From contig CACNAV010000001.1 of assembly GCA_902618535.1 (NCBI GenBank), positions 62,001 through 126,000 of the forward strand: a stretch of 64,000 bases of DNA. The letters run 5' to 3'. The stretch comes from an uncultured Alphaproteobacteria bacterium. GTDB lineage: Bacteria; Pseudomonadota; Alphaproteobacteria; Methylaequorales; Methylaequoraceae. Both the position numbers and the translations under genes were made by a program. Positions 22,708 to 33,429 of the stretch are shown piece by piece. Each line of letters begins with the position of its first letter. The stretch's first letter is position 1. A model generated the notes under the pieces. It was not told the origin of the DNA and made no database searches. It saw only the letters and a program-made list of their open reading frames with translations.

Positions 22708-24774
22708 ATGGATTTTATAAAACAAAATATTTTTGATGAAATTAAAGGAAAAAGCCTACAAATAACAAATATAAAAAATTACTTTGGCAATAGAAATATT
22801 GATATACTTACTCAAAGACCAACCAAAATAATTAAAAAAAATCTTAAAACTCAACTAGAGTTTGCAGATGTAAATAATATAGTTACAGTTGATTTAAAAA
22901 TTTTAAATCATATAAAACCATTCAATATTAAGTCACCTTATAAAATTCTTGCGGTAAATACATTTGGTCAAAAAATAAATATTCTTTATTTCGGAAGTTT
23001 TAAAAGATTTATGTACAATAAGTTTAATATTGGCTTTTTTTATAGAATATCAGGTAAACTTCATTTTTTTTCTAATACTTTTCAATTTATTCATCCGTAT
23101 GAAATTATAAATGAAAAGGACATTGATAAGTTTGAAGAACTAGAACCTCAGTATAATTTAGTAAGAAAAAAAATTAATAAAAAATATTTTAGAAAGGTAA
23201 TCTTAGAAAGTTTAAATATTTTTAAAAATATATATTTACCTTCAGAATGGATCAGTAGGGATATAATACAAAAAAATCAATGGGAAAGTTTTAAAAATTC
23301 TCTTATTAACCTTCATACTCCAGAAAATTGTTATAGTAATTTTAAAATTTACAGAAAAAGGCTAGCTTACGACGAACTTTTGTCAAATTTTTTAATTTTT
23401 GACAGACTAAAGAAAAACAAACAAAAAAGTAATAGTTTTTATGTTAAAGATTTTTCACTATCCGAAAGAATAATCGAATCCTTAAATTTTAAATTAACCA
23501 AAGATCAACAAAGTACTATTCAAGAAATTAAGAATGAACTTCTAAACCAAAAGCAAATTTACAGATTAATACAAGGAGATGTTGGCTCAGGAAAAACTAT
23601 TGTTTCACTTTTAGTAATTGCGGATGTAATTAAATCTGGTTATCAATGTGTCTTAATGGCTCCTACTGAGCTTCTTGCAAAACAACATTTTGATTATTTT
23701 AGAGAGATTTTTGACAATTATAATATTCAAATTGAACTACTAACCAGTAAATCCAAAAATAAAAAAAATATAATTGACAAAGTCACTAATAATAAAATTC
23801 AGTTACTAATAGGAACCCATTCAGTCTACAATAAATCACTTCATTTTAAAAAATTAGGATTAGTGGTAATTGATGAACAACATAAATTTGGAGTAAATCA
23901 AAGATTAAAACTTTTGGAGAAATCAAAAAATTGTCATATGCTAATAATGTCTGCAACCCCGATTCCAAGAAGTTTATCAATTGCGCTTTATGGAGAAATA
24001 GATGTATCAATTATTAAAACAAAACCAAAAAATAGAAAAAAGGTAACAACTTCAATTATAAGTAAAAAAAATATTAATAACTTGATTAATGGTATAGAGA
24101 GAAAAATTAAAAACGATGAGCAAATTTTTTGGATTTTACCAAACATTGGAAATGATGATGATGAATTTCAAGAAGATCAAAATGAAACTGTTTTATCCAG
24201 ATTTAATTATCTGAAAAATATTTTTAAGGATAAGGTAAGTTTAATCCATGGAAAGATGTCGGATGAGTTAATTATCAAAAATATGAAAGAGTTTCAGAGT
24301 GGAAAAAAGATGATTTTAATATCTACTACAATGGTTGAAGTTGGAATTAATATTCCCAGAGCTACACTTATGGTAATTGAGGAAGCAAACAAATTTGGTT
24401 TAGCTCAACTTCACCAATTAAGAGGGAGAATTACAAGAAGTACAAAGCCATCAAACTGTGTCCTCATGCATAATCAAAATCTCTCTGAATTATCATTGAA
24501 AAGACTATTAATTCTAAGAAATAGTGATGATGGTTTTGAAATATCAGAAAAAGACATGTTTTTAAGAGGTTCAGGTGACTTTTTTGGAACAAATCAATCT
24601 GGGCTTCCAAAATGGAAATTCTTTATGCCTTTTGATGATATTGATTTTCTGGATCAAGTAAAAAATGACTGCAAATTATTACTTAATGACGCTGTAACAA
24701 ATAAACAAAAAATTGATTTTCTTATTAATACTTTTTACGGTGAGAAAGAATTTCTTAATTACTTTTCTGCTTAG
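22708..24774 (+). CDS. recG: ATP-dependent DNA helicase RecG
   Basis: A 688-residue protein of normal length. It has a wedge/OB domain (about 60-160, with the YKILAVNTFGQK and YRISGKLHFF strands), then the helicase core with Walker A GDVGSGKTIVSLLV, DEQHKFGVNQR, MSATPIPRSL and motif VI QLRGRITRS, ending in the short TRG-containing tail. It remodels stalled replication forks and Holliday junctions. Its end overlaps the convergent DUF502 gene by 20 bases. Confidence 0.97.
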   Translation: MDFIKQNIFDEIKGKSLQITNIKNYFGNRNIDILTQRPTKIIKKNLKTQLEFADVNNIVTVDLKILNHIKPFNIKSPYKILAVNTFGQKINILYFGSFKRFMYNKFNIGFFYRISGKLHFFSNTFQFIHPYEIINEKDIDKFEELEPQYNLVRKKINKKYFRKVILESLNIFKNIYLPSEWISRDIIQKNQWESFKNSLINLHTPENCYSNFKIYRKRLAYDELLSNFLIFDRLKKNKQKSNSFYVKDFSLSERIIESLNFKLTKDQQSTIQEIKNELLNQKQIYRLIQGDVGSGKTIVSLLVIADVIKSGYQCVLMAPTELLAKQHFDYFREIFDNYNIQIELLTSKSKNKKNIIDKVTNNKIQLLIGTHSVYNKSLHFKKLGLVVIDEQHKFGVNQRLKLLEKSKNCHMLIMSATPIPRSLSIALYGEIDVSIIKTKPKNRKKVTTSIISKKNINNLINGIERKIKNDEQIFWILPNIGNDDDEFQEDQNETVLSRFNYLKNIFKDKVSLIHGKMSDELIIKNMKEFQSGKKMILISTTMVEVGINIPRATLMVIEEANKFGLAQLHQLRGRITRSTKPSNCVLMHNQNLSELSLKRLLILRNSDDGFEISEKDMFLRGSGDFFGTNQSGLPKWKFFMPFDDIDFLDQVKNDCKLLLNDAVTNKQKIDFLINTFYGEKEFLNYFSA

Positions 24775-25375
24775 ATTTTAAATCAATAATTCCTGCTGAA
24801 ACGATTGTTTTTACAGTATCGTCAACCTTTGTATTTAAATATTTTAGTTGATTCTTAGGCACCATTAATAGAAAACCAGAAGTTGGGTTAGGTGTTGTTG
24901 GCACAAAAACATTTATTAACTCTTGATTTATTTTTTTTGCTACCGCTCCTTTGACAACACCAGTTGTAAAACCCAACACCCAAACACCTTTTCTTGGGTA
25001 TTCTAATAAAACTACGTCTCTAAATGCATTAGAGTTGTTTTTAAAAATTGTCTCAATAATTTGTTTAATAGTTTTATAGAAAATTTTAATTAAAGGGATT
25101 TTGCTAATTAAAGATTCTGTTTTCTTAATTATAAAGGAACCAAAAAAGCTTGCTGTGATAAATCCAATAAAAACTAAAAGGGTTATTAGTATTATTAACC
25201 CCAGACCAGGTACATCTCTAGGCAAATAATAATTAGGGTTTATGTAGAAAGGTATAAGTGGTGTTATAAGTTGATCAAAAAATTTTACTAGAGAATAAAC
25301 TATCCAAAAAGTTATGAAAACTGGTGCAGAAACTAAAACTCCAGTTAAAAGATAATTTTTGATTTTGGCTAACAT
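24755..25375 (-). CDS. DUF502 membrane protein
   Basis: A 206-residue protein. Two membrane helices (about 10-33 and 53-78) are followed by a soluble domain with FRDVVLLEYPRKGVWVLGFTTG, INVFVPTTPNPTSGFLLMVP and IVSAGI, the DUF502 family blocks. Function unknown; the gene is often beside recG in Alphaproteobacteria. Confidence 0.92.
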   Translation of the reverse strand: MLAKIKNYLLTGVLVSAPVFITFWIVYSLVKFFDQLITPLIPFYINPNYYLPRDVPGLGLIILITLLVFIGFITASFFGSFIIKKTESLISKIPLIKIFYKTIKQIIETIFKNNSNAFRDVVLLEYPRKGVWVLGFTTGVVKGAVAKKINQELINVFVPTTPNPTSGFLLMVPKNQLKYLNTKVDDTVKTIVSAGIIDLKSKQKSN

Positions 25376-25391
25376 AGCTTAACTGTTTATA

Positions 25392-25467
25392 TGGCACGCC
25401 CGATGAGGTTCGAACTCATGACAACTCCCTTAAAAGGGGAGTGCTCTACCAGCTGAGCTACGGGCGC
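25392..25467 (-). tRNA. tRNA-Lys (UUU)
   Basis: On the minus strand: acceptor GCGCCCG pairs with CGGGCGT, the D arm contains AGCTCAGCTGGTAGAGC, the anticodon arm is CTCCC-CTTTTAA-GGGAG (anticodon TTT), and the T arm is ATGAG-TTCGAAC-CTCAT. Discriminator G and CCA are encoded. Length 76. Confidence 0.98.
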
Positions 25468-25524
25468 ACGTTTATTTAATTAGGATATAATGAAATATTA
25501 AATATTTAACAACAAAAATTTTTT

Positions 25525-26052
25525 TTATTTTATTCTCATTGTAATTATTTTAGTTGCGTTACTAAGAACTTGGCCATTCGGGCCTTTACCCTCAGGTATT
25601 CTATCAATAATATTCATACCTTCAATAACCTTACCCCATGCTGTATATTTACCATCAAGAAAAGGATGAGAATCATAACATATAAAAAATTGACTATCCG
25701 CAGAATCAGGATCATTACTACGTGCCATCGACACAATTCCTCTTTCATGTTTAATATCATTAAACTCAGCAACAATATTTTTTCCACTTCCACCTGTACC
25801 ATTCCCTTGGGGGTCCCCTCCTTGTGCCATAAATCCAGAAATTACTCTATGAAAAGTAAGACCATCATAAAAACCTTGATTAATTAATTCAGTGATTCTT
25901 TTTACTGTCTTTGGTGCTTTGGATGGATATGTCTCTATTATCACGATTCCTTTTTCCAAAAGCATTTGAATGGTTACCTGTTCTGCCGCCTTCGGACTGT
26001 TAATAAAAAATCCAAACAAAACTAAGACTAATTTTACAAAATACTTGGTCAT
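25525..26052 (-). CDS. Secreted cyclophilin-type peptidyl-prolyl isomerase
   Basis: A 175-residue protein with a signal peptide (about 1-22, ending PKAAEQ). Cyclophilin motifs are FHRVISGFMAQGGDPQGNGTGG, DSADSQFFICYD and FLDGKYTAWGKVIEGM, including the catalytic Arg in FHRV and the Gln-rich pocket. It would isomerise proline bonds in exported proteins. It lies four bases after coaD in the ssb-gyrA-coaD-ppi operon. Confidence 0.95.
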   Translation of the reverse strand: MTKYFVKLVLVLFGFFINSPKAAEQVTIQMLLEKGIVIIETYPSKAPKTVKRITELINQGFYDGLTFHRVISGFMAQGGDPQGNGTGGSGKNIVAEFNDIKHERGIVSMARSNDPDSADSQFFICYDSHPFLDGKYTAWGKVIEGMNIIDRIPEGKGPNGQVLSNATKIITMRIK

Positions 26053-26055
26053 TAA

Positions 26056-26559
26056 TTACTTTCCTTTTTTTTTAAACATTTTTATTACATGATCAGGTAC
26101 AAAATTATCTATCTTTCCACTATGAAATGCAATTTCCTTTACAAATCTAGCAGAAGTAAGTTGGAGGTTTTCAGAAGCCATTAAAAATATAGTTTCAACA
26201 TCAGGTGCTAATTTTGAGTTCATACCTGCCATCTGAAACTCATATTCAAAATCAGCAACTGCTCTTAAACCTCTAATAATTACTTTTGCATTAAATCTTT
26301 TTGCATGATCGACTAATAAATTATCAAAACCCACAACTTCAATCAAACAATTATTTGTGTTAATTAGCTTTAATGACTCTTTAATCATAGAGACTCTCTC
26401 ATCAATCGTAAAAAAAGGTTTTTTGTGGATATTTTCTGCTGCGCTTATAATTAATTTATCAACAATATTACATGCCCTTTCAACAATATCTAGATGTCCA
26501 AAGGTAACTGGGTCAAAAGTACCTGGATAAATACCAGTTATAGTTTGATGGTCATTCAT
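26056..26559 (-). CDS. coaD: Phosphopantetheine adenylyltransferase
   Basis: About 167 residues. [21 protein letters not shown] carries the TxGH nucleotidyltransferase motif, [19 protein letters not shown] is the substrate-binding region, and the SARFVKE box matches ISSTxVRE. It forms dephospho-CoA, the fourth step of CoA synthesis. I chose ATG 26559 over an upstream TTG at 26568 because the ATG overlaps the gyrA stop closely. Confidence 0.96.
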   Translation of the reverse strand: MNDHQTITGIYPGTFDPVTFGHLDIVERACNIVDKLIISAAENIHKKPFFTIDERVSMIKESLKLINTNNCLIEVVGFDNLLVDHAKRFNAKVIIRGLRAVADFEYEFQMAGMNSKLAPDVETIFLMASENLQLTSARFVKEIAFHSGKIDNFVPDHVIKMFKKKGK

Positions 26560-29206
26560 TTTCTTCAAGTTTAGCCACAGAAACTACTCTTTCACCATCA
26601 GAAACATTAAATAAAGTAACACCTTGAGTTTGTCTTCCTGCAATTCTTATATCATTAACAGGACATCTAATTAGCTTACCTTTATCTGTAACGAGCATCA
26701 GCTGATCTTTATCTGTAATTGGAAAAGAGGCAACTACTTCATTTCCATTTCTCTCTGTTAGCTGCATATTAGCAATTCCAACTCCACCACGACTTGTTTT
26801 TCTATACTCATAGGAAGAGCTTCTTTTCCCAAAACCTTTATCAGTTACACTTAAAATAAATTCCTCATTTTCCTTTAACAAAGAGTATTTTTTTTCATCA
26901 AGAATCTCTCTTTCAATTTTTTCATTTTTACGTTCAGCAGAGCAGATTTTTAAATATTCATCTCTTTCTTCTACAACAAAATCAAATCCATTAAGTATAG
27001 CAAGTGAAATAATTGAATCTGTATTAGAGAGTTTTACTCCTCTGACTCCAACAGAGGAACGACCAGAAAATACTCTCAAATCTTTACAGGAAAAACGAAC
27101 ACATTTTCCTAAACGCGTTGACATGAAAATATTGTCTTTATCTGAGCATACAACAACGTTTACAAGATTATCTTTTTCCTTAAGTTTCATAGCAATTTTG
27201 CCATTTGCATTTATATTATGAAAATCATTTAACTTGTTTCTTCTAATATTACCTAAAGAAGTAGCAAAAATAATATTGTTCTTCTTATCAGATAGGTTAT
27301 ATGGCATCGTTGTAGTTATTTTTTCACCAGATCTCAAAGGTAGTAAGTTTACAAGAGCCTTACCTTTGGAAGTAGGACTTCCAGATGGAATTTTATGAGT
27401 TTTCAATTTGTAGACAATACCCATGGATGAAAAAAATAATAAAGGAGTTAAAGTGTTAACAACGAAGACTTCATTCACAAAGTCCTCTTCTTTGGTAGTC
27501 ATTCCTGCTCTTCCCTTACCCCCTCTTTTTTGCGATCTATAGGAGTTTAAAGGAACTCTTTTTATGTAACCTGTATTAGTTAAAGTTACAACAACGTCCT
27601 CTGAAGTTATAAGTGATTCGTCATCAATAATTTCTTCACTATCAGATATCTCTGTTTTTCTTGGTGAATTAATTTTTGAATTAATTTCAATCAATTCATT
27701 TGTTAGTTCGGAATTTAATCTTTTTGATGAAGACAGTATCTCAAGATAATCCTCTATTAGTTTTACGCATTCATGCAGATCCTCTGAAAGCTTTGACCTT
27801 TCAAGACTTGTTAGTCTGCTCAATCTTATTTCTAAAATTGATCTAGCTTGAACATCGGATAGTTTAAAAAAGTTTTTTTCTACTAATGAATTATTATTTT
27901 CTGAATTGATAAAAGAAAGTATAAATTGATCTTTTGGAAGAGACCATTTTTGACTCAAGAGGTTTTCTTTAGCCTCATTTGTATCTTTTGAAGATCTAAT
28001 AATTTCAATTACTTTGTCTATATTTTCTAGAGCTATAGAAAGTCCTAAAAGAACATGAGCCTTCTCTCTGGTTTTTTTTAAATGAAACTTTGTTCTTTTA
28101 AAAATTACGTCCTTTCTGAATTCTACAAAAAGTTTTATTGATTTTTTTAAATTTAAAAGCTCAGGCACACCTTTATTAAGTGCTAGCATATTTATACCAA
28201 AGGAAGTTTGAAGAGGGGTAAATTTAAACAATTGGTTTAGTATCACCTCTGCTTGAGCATCTCTTTTAAGATCTATTACTACCCGAACTCCTTCTCTATT
28301 AGATTCATCCCTAAGCTCAGAAATTCCTTCAATTATCTTATCTCTTGAAACTTTGGCAATTGTTTCAATTAAATTTGATTTTTTAACTGCGAACGGAATC
28401 TCATTTATTATTATTGAGCTTCTTCCTTTTTTTGTTGTTTCAATACTTGTCTTTCCCCTGATCAAAATTGAACCTTTTCCCGTTAAATATGCACTACGTA
28501 TACCTGATTTTCCTACTATTATTCCACCAGTTGGAAAGTCTGGTCCATTTACATAATTAAGTAAATCATCATCTGATATCTCTGGGTCTTCTATGAATTT
28601 ACAACAAGCATTTATTATTTCTGAAGGACAATGCGGAGGAATTTTTGTGGCCATTCCAACCGCTATACCTTCAGAACCATTTATTAATAAATTAGGAAAT
28701 TCTGCAGGAAGTAATTCTGGTTCTAAGGTTGTTCCATCATAATTTTCTTTGAATGCAACTGTCTCATGATTAATATCATTTACAAGGTAGGATGATATTG
28801 GGGAAAGCTTTGCTTCTGTATATCTCATTGCAGCGGCCGAGTCTCCATCCATGGAACCAAAATTACCTTGTCCGTCAACAAGTGGAACTCTCATGCTAAA
28901 TTCTTGAGCAAGTCTAACCATTGCGTCATAAATTGCTGAATCTCCGTGTGGATGATATTTACCCATGACGTCTCCAACAATTCTAGCAGATTTTCTCGAG
29001 GGCTTTCCAGAAACATAACCTGCTTCATTCATAGCGTAAATAATTCTTCTATGAACGGGTTTTAGACCATCACAAACATCAGGAAGCGCTCTTGAAACAA
29101 TTACGCTCATAGCGTAATCTAGAAAAGAGTTTTCCATCTCCTTTTCAATGTTTATACGTTCAGTATTTTTAAAACTTGGTTCTTCAGGTGTAAAGTCGTC
29201 AATCAT
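26552..29206 (-). CDS. gyrA: DNA gyrase subunit A
   Basis: An 884-residue protein. The breakage-reunion domain has catalytic Tyr129 (AAMRYTEA). The quinolone-resistance region reads [14 protein letters not shown] with Ser90 and Asp94 at the positions of E. coli S83 and D87, the usual sensitive state. The GyrA box QKRGGKG and beta-pinwheel repeats fill the C-terminal half, which separates it from ParC. With GyrB it introduces negative supercoils. It lies 6 bases after ssb. Confidence 0.98.
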   Translation of the reverse strand: MIDDFTPEEPSFKNTERINIEKEMENSFLDYAMSVIVSRALPDVCDGLKPVHRRIIYAMNEAGYVSGKPSRKSARIVGDVMGKYHPHGDSAIYDAMVRLAQEFSMRVPLVDGQGNFGSMDGDSAAAMRYTEAKLSPISSYLVNDINHETVAFKENYDGTTLEPELLPAEFPNLLINGSEGIAVGMATKIPPHCPSEIINACCKFIEDPEISDDDLLNYVNGPDFPTGGIIVGKSGIRSAYLTGKGSILIRGKTSIETTKKGRSSIIINEIPFAVKKSNLIETIAKVSRDKIIEGISELRDESNREGVRVVIDLKRDAQAEVILNQLFKFTPLQTSFGINMLALNKGVPELLNLKKSIKLFVEFRKDVIFKRTKFHLKKTREKAHVLLGLSIALENIDKVIEIIRSSKDTNEAKENLLSQKWSLPKDQFILSFINSENNNSLVEKNFFKLSDVQARSILEIRLSRLTSLERSKLSEDLHECVKLIEDYLEILSSSKRLNSELTNELIEINSKINSPRKTEISDSEEIIDDESLITSEDVVVTLTNTGYIKRVPLNSYRSQKRGGKGRAGMTTKEEDFVNEVFVVNTLTPLLFFSSMGIVYKLKTHKIPSGSPTSKGKALVNLLPLRSGEKITTTMPYNLSDKKNNIIFATSLGNIRRNKLNDFHNINANGKIAMKLKEKDNLVNVVVCSDKDNIFMSTRLGKCVRFSCKDLRVFSGRSSVGVRGVKLSNTDSIISLAILNGFDFVVEERDEYLKICSAERKNEKIEREILDEKKYSLLKENEEFILSVTDKGFGKRSSSYEYRKTSRGGVGIANMQLTERNGNEVVASFPITDKDQLMLVTDKGKLIRCPVNDIRIAGRQTQGVTLFNVSDGERVVSVAKLEENE

Positions 29207-29212
29207 ATTATA

Positions 29213-29677
29213 CTAAAAAGGGACCTCGTCTTCGACATCAACGCTATCAAAGTCCGATGTAACATTTTTATCTGCTGTAGAATTGTCAAGACTAGGCGAA
29301 GATAATTCATTTATTTCAGAGTTATTTCTATTATCTACCATCGTCAGAGTTGTGTTATAGCCTTGAAGAACAACCTCTGAAATATTTTTTTCCATACCAG
29401 TTTGGTCTGTATATTTTCTATTTCTTAACTGACCCTCAATATAAATTAGTGAACCTTTTTTAAGATATTTTTCAGCTATTTCTGATAAACCCGGGGAAAA
29501 AATAACTATCTTGTGCCATTCTGTTCTATCTTTTTTTTCATTTGTATTTTTATCTTTCCAAGTTTCACTTGTAGCGATAGAAAACCTTGCTATTTTGTTA
29601 CCTTCTTGAGATACTCTAACTTCAGGGTCAGCACCTAATCTTCCCAACAATATAACTTTGTTTATTGAACCTGCCAT
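29213..29677 (-). CDS. ssb: Single-stranded DNA-binding protein
   Basis: A 154-residue protein. An OB-fold domain (INKVILLGRLGADPEVR, FSIATSETWKDK, TEWHKIVIF, LIYIEGQLRNRKYTDQ) is followed by a disordered Asn/Ser linker and the acidic tip DVEDEVPF that docks repair partners. First gene of the ssb-gyrA-coaD-ppi operon, divergent from uvrA, so two DNA-repair genes share this 53-base promoter region. Confidence 0.97.
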   Translation of the reverse strand: MAGSINKVILLGRLGADPEVRVSQEGNKIARFSIATSETWKDKNTNEKKDRTEWHKIVIFSPGLSEIAEKYLKKGSLIYIEGQLRNRKYTDQTGMEKNISEVVLQGYNTTLTMVDNRNNSEINELSSPSLDNSTADKNVTSDFDSVDVEDEVPF

Positions 29678-29730
29678 ACTAATTAGCTAAATAATAACAT
29701 ATTATATATTTATAGACTATCTGAAAAAAC

Positions 29731-32565
29731 ATGAAAAAGGTGAGTAAAAAATTATTTGTTGATTGTATAAAAATTATTGGTGCAAGACAACATAACCTTA
29801 AAAATATTAACTTACAAATTCCAAAAAATCAATTTGTAGTTATCACTGGCTTGTCGGGTTCAGGGAAATCCTCACTAGCATTTGATACTATTTATGCTGA
29901 AGGACAAAGAAGATATGTTGAAAGCTTGTCATCATATGCACGACAATTTTTAAATATGATGGAAAAACCTGATGTCGACTTAATTGAAGGGTTATCTCCT
30001 TCAATATCAATAGATCAAAAAACTACATCTAAAAATCCACGATCGACTGTCGGAACGGTTACAGAAATATATGACTATTTTAGAGTTTTATTTGCAAGAA
30101 TTGGGAAACCATATTCTCCCGAGACTGGAAAAGAAATCAAATCTATGAGTGTTCAAGAAATAATTGACGATTTTTTCAAATTAGATAAAAAAACCTTTTA
30201 TTATCTTCTTTCACCTATTGTGAGAAATAGAAAAGGTGAATTTAAAAAGGAGTTATCAGATCTGATTAAAAAAGGGTACATAAGATTTAGAATTGATAAT
30301 GAAATTTACACATCAGAAAATTTACCTAGCTTAAAAAAAAACTTTAAACATAATATAGAAGTTGTTGTAGATAGAATTCAAATTGATGAAAAATATAAAT
30401 CTAGAATTTCCCAATCTATTGAGACCGCATTAAATTTATCTGATGGAATAATCTATTTCTATGATGTTGAAAATTCAATTAATCATATTTTTTCTTCAAG
30501 GTTTTCTTGTCCAATATCAGGTTTTACCATTGAGGAGATTGAACCAAGGCTTTTTTCATTTAATAGTCCTAATGGTGCTTGTAATGAATGTGATGGTCTC
30601 GGTTTTAAAGAAAAGTTTGATCCAGATCTGATTATTGGAAACGAAAATCTATCAATGATCGAAGGAGTAATATTACCTTGGAACAAAAACAATCAATTTT
30701 ATAAAGATCTTATCTTAGAGGTATGTAAGCATTGTTCAGTTAATCCAAGGAAAAAATGGAAAGAAATATTAAGAGATAAAAAAAAGCTGATTATGTTTGG
30801 AGACTCGAAAAACCTGAGTTTCTTTAATTCATATAATGGCTGGAGTTATAATGAAGAATATTTTGGTGTAATTGGATTTTTAGAAAAAAAACTTAAAAGA
30901 TCTGATATGTGGCAAAGGGAAGAATTAGGAAAATATATGAATAAGTTTGTATGTGAAGCTTGCTCAGGTACCAGATTGAAAAAAGAAGCCTTGGCAGTAA
31001 AAATTAATAAAAAACATATATTTGATATTACAAAATTGTCAATTGATAAAGCTTTGAAGTGGTTCATAGAATTGGAAGAAAATTTATCTGAATATCAAAG
31101 AATTATTTCGTCAAGAATTGTAAAAGAAATAATTGATCGTCTTTCTTTTTTAAATAACGTTGGATTAAGTTATTTACAACTTTCAAGAAGTTCTACAACA
31201 TTGTCAGGAGGTGAAAGTCAAAGAATTAGACTTGCTTCACAAATTGGCTCTGGATTAACAGGAGTTTTATATGTTTTAGATGAGCCATCGATTGGTCTTC
31301 ATCAAAGAGACAATAAAAAATTAATCAAAACTTTAAAGAAACTCAGAGATCTAGGCAATTCTGTAATTGTTGTAGAACATGATGAGGAAACCATTCGTGC
31401 TTCAGATTATATTATTGATATTGGGCTTGAAGCAGGAATAAATGGTGGAAACGTTATTGCAGAAGGAAGTTTAGATCAATTAATAAAAAATAAAAAGAGC
31501 ATTACTGCTAAATATTTATCCAATGAATTAGACGTTAAAGTTTCAAAAAAAAGAAATTTAGGACTTGAAAAATTTATACAAATAAAAGGAGCCAAAGGAA
31601 ATAATTTGAAAAATGTAGATATAAAATTTCCTTTAAATAATTTTATATGTATTAGTGGTGTTTCAGGGGGTGGTAAATCTTCATTAATAATTGAGACTCT
31701 TTATAAAGCTCTATCAAAAAAAATTAATAACTCAAATTTAAAATCTCTTCCATTTGATTCATTAGTTGGGGATGAGTTAGTTGATAAAATTATTGAGATT
31801 GATCAAAGTCCCATTGGAAGGACACCCAGATCAAATCCTGCAACTTATACTGGTTGCTTTACATTTATACGAGATTGGTATGCAAACCTTCCAGAGTCAA
31901 AAATGCGTGGATACAAACCAGGTAGATTTTCATTTAATGTAAAAGGTGGAAGATGCGAGAATTGTCAAGGTGACGGTATGATTAGAATTGAAATGCATTT
32001 TCTAGCTGATGTATTTGTTAAATGTGATCTTTGCAAAGGTAATAGGTTTAACAGAGAAACATTAGAAATAAAGTTTAAAAATAAAAATATTAGTGATGTT
32101 TTAAAAATGACGGTTGATGAGGGGCTGATTTTTTTTAAAGCAATACCTTCAATTTCTTCAAAACTTAAAACACTAAAAGATGTTGGTTTGGGATATATTC
32201 AAATAGGTCAATCAGCAACAACACTTTCAGGTGGAGAAGCACAGAGAATTAAATTAGCAAAAGAATTATCAAAAAGATCAACTGGAAAAACAATTTATAT
32301 TTTAGATGAACCAACAACTGGTTTACATACTCACGACGTTAGTAAACTTTTAGAAATATTGCATAGTTTTGTTGATAAGAAAAATACTGTTGTTGTAATT
32401 GAACATAACCTCGATGTGATTAAATCTTCAGATTGGGTTATTGATCTTGGTCCTGAAGGTGGAGAAAAAGGAGGGTTTGTTCTCTTTGAAGGAACAGTGG
32501 ATGACCTATTAAAAAAGGAAAAAAACGATACAGCTTCATGCTTAAAAACGTTTTTAAAAAAATGA
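29731..32565 (+). CDS. uvrA: Excinuclease ABC subunit A
   Basis: A 944-residue protein with two ABC modules: Walker A GLSGSGKSS and GVSGGGKSS (the second has Gly where Ser is usual), and signatures LSGGESQRIRLA and LSGGEAQRIKLA. Zinc-finger cysteine pairs are CNECDGLGF, CEACSGTR, CENCQGDG and CDLCKG. It recognises bulky DNA damage and loads UvrB; Mfd, also encoded in this window, hands lesions to it. Length and motifs are normal. Confidence 0.98.
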   Translation: MKKVSKKLFVDCIKIIGARQHNLKNINLQIPKNQFVVITGLSGSGKSSLAFDTIYAEGQRRYVESLSSYARQFLNMMEKPDVDLIEGLSPSISIDQKTTSKNPRSTVGTVTEIYDYFRVLFARIGKPYSPETGKEIKSMSVQEIIDDFFKLDKKTFYYLLSPIVRNRKGEFKKELSDLIKKGYIRFRIDNEIYTSENLPSLKKNFKHNIEVVVDRIQIDEKYKSRISQSIETALNLSDGIIYFYDVENSINHIFSSRFSCPISGFTIEEIEPRLFSFNSPNGACNECDGLGFKEKFDPDLIIGNENLSMIEGVILPWNKNNQFYKDLILEVCKHCSVNPRKKWKEILRDKKKLIMFGDSKNLSFFNSYNGWSYNEEYFGVIGFLEKKLKRSDMWQREELGKYMNKFVCEACSGTRLKKEALAVKINKKHIFDITKLSIDKALKWFIELEENLSEYQRIISSRIVKEIIDRLSFLNNVGLSYLQLSRSSTTLSGGESQRIRLASQIGSGLTGVLYVLDEPSIGLHQRDNKKLIKTLKKLRDLGNSVIVVEHDEETIRASDYIIDIGLEAGINGGNVIAEGSLDQLIKNKKSITAKYLSNELDVKVSKKRNLGLEKFIQIKGAKGNNLKNVDIKFPLNNFICISGVSGGGKSSLIIETLYKALSKKINNSNLKSLPFDSLVGDELVDKIIEIDQSPIGRTPRSNPATYTGCFTFIRDWYANLPESKMRGYKPGRFSFNVKGGRCENCQGDGMIRIEMHFLADVFVKCDLCKGNRFNRETLEIKFKNKNISDVLKMTVDEGLIFFKAIPSISSKLKTLKDVGLGYIQIGQSATTLSGGEAQRIKLAKELSKRSTGKTIYILDEPTTGLHTHDVSKLLEILHSFVDKKNTVVVIEHNLDVIKSSDWVIDLGPEGGEKGGFVLFEGTVDDLLKKEKNDTASCLKTFLKK

Positions 32566-32799
32566 TTATTTTTTTAATCTCTCTCTTGCAGCTTTAATAA
32601 TTGGATGTTCTTCTGCTGAGGTTTCTTTTTGAGGCTGTTCATAATTTTTTTTTTCTTGTCTTTTATACAAGAAAAAATTTAGAGATATTACTAATGTTAA
32701 AATTAAATAAGAAATATTATTGTTGAAATTGAATGATAAATACAACAAAAGATTTAAAACAAAAACCGTTAACAAAAAAAATATTACTGGCAAATTCAT
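32566..32799 (-). CDS. Small membrane protein downstream of the squalene-synthase-like gene
   Basis: A 77-residue protein with two membrane helices (about 4-22 and 30-45) followed by a charged cytoplasmic tail ending HPIIKAARERLKK. Its start overlaps the stop of the upstream gene by 4 bases (ATGA), so they are coupled. The stop abuts the uvrA stop. Function unknown. Confidence 0.7.
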   Translation of the reverse strand: MNLPVIFFLLTVFVLNLLLYLSFNFNNNISYLILTLVISLNFFLYKRQEKKNYEQPQKETSAEEHPIIKAARERLKK

Positions 32800-33389
32800 C
32801 TTTTTATAAGTTCCTTTAGTAATTTAAATAAATATTGAAACTTTGAAACTTTTGTTAAATTACATTTTTTTAAAAAAAACGCAATAAACACATTTTCAGC
32901 TACATCAAATTTTTTTTTTGTTTTAAATAAAATCTTTCTATATTTTTGAATTTCGTTAATTTTAGAAACGTAAAAAAAATTTAAAATTTGAAATTCCCAG
33001 GATGTTGAAAATTTTTCATTAGTTAAGTTTATAATTTTGTTAAAAGTAGAATTAAATTTTTTAAAAGTTTTTATAAAGTTCTCTTTATCAGAAAAATTAT
33101 TAACATTAGAAAAATCCTGTAATAGGTTAAGTAGATATTTTTTTGTTTTTTTGTTATCTATTAGTGGTTTCAATTTAGATAGAGATTTATCTATTTCTTC
33201 AGGTTTTGTTACTTGATCAAATAACCATTTTAATTTTATATTTGATAAAAAAACTTCGTTTTTAACTACAAAAGTTTTAAACAGCAAATTTTCTAAAAAA
33301 AATAAGCTTTGTACAATTTTATTTTTTTTAAAATAGAAGTTAATTTGAATTTTTCGAACAAAAAAAAGATCTCTTGAATTAATCGTCAC
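32796..33389 (-). CDS. Degenerate squalene/phytoene-synthase-like protein
   Basis: A 197-residue protein. QSLFFLENLLFKTFVVKNEVF followed by NIKLKWLFDQVTKPEEID matches the layout of the first conserved block of squalene/phytoene-synthase-family proteins (family form: alternating A/L-rich helix, then IRLQWWRDAL). No DDxxD metal-binding motif is visible and it is shorter than the usual 260-290 residues, so it resembles the catalytically inactive NDUFAF6-type relatives. These sit beside secDF in many Alphaproteobacteria and may help respiratory complex assembly. Start is GTG 33389. Assignment rests on one block plus context. Confidence 0.55.
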   Translation of the reverse strand: MTINSRDLFFVRKIQINFYFKKNKIVQSLFFLENLLFKTFVVKNEVFLSNIKLKWLFDQVTKPEEIDKSLSKLKPLIDNKKTKKYLLNLLQDFSNVNNFSDKENFIKTFKKFNSTFNKIINLTNEKFSTSWEFQILNFFYVSKINEIQKYRKILFKTKKKFDVAENVFIAFFLKKCNLTKVSKFQYLFKLLKELIKR

Positions 33390-33429
33390 TTAAACCTATA
33401 AATATTAATATATTAATCTTGGGAGTTTT

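Noticed and set aside
26552-29206. Quinolone-resistance change in GyrA
   Set aside because: Positions equivalent to S83 and D87 are Ser90 and Asp94, the usual sensitive residues.
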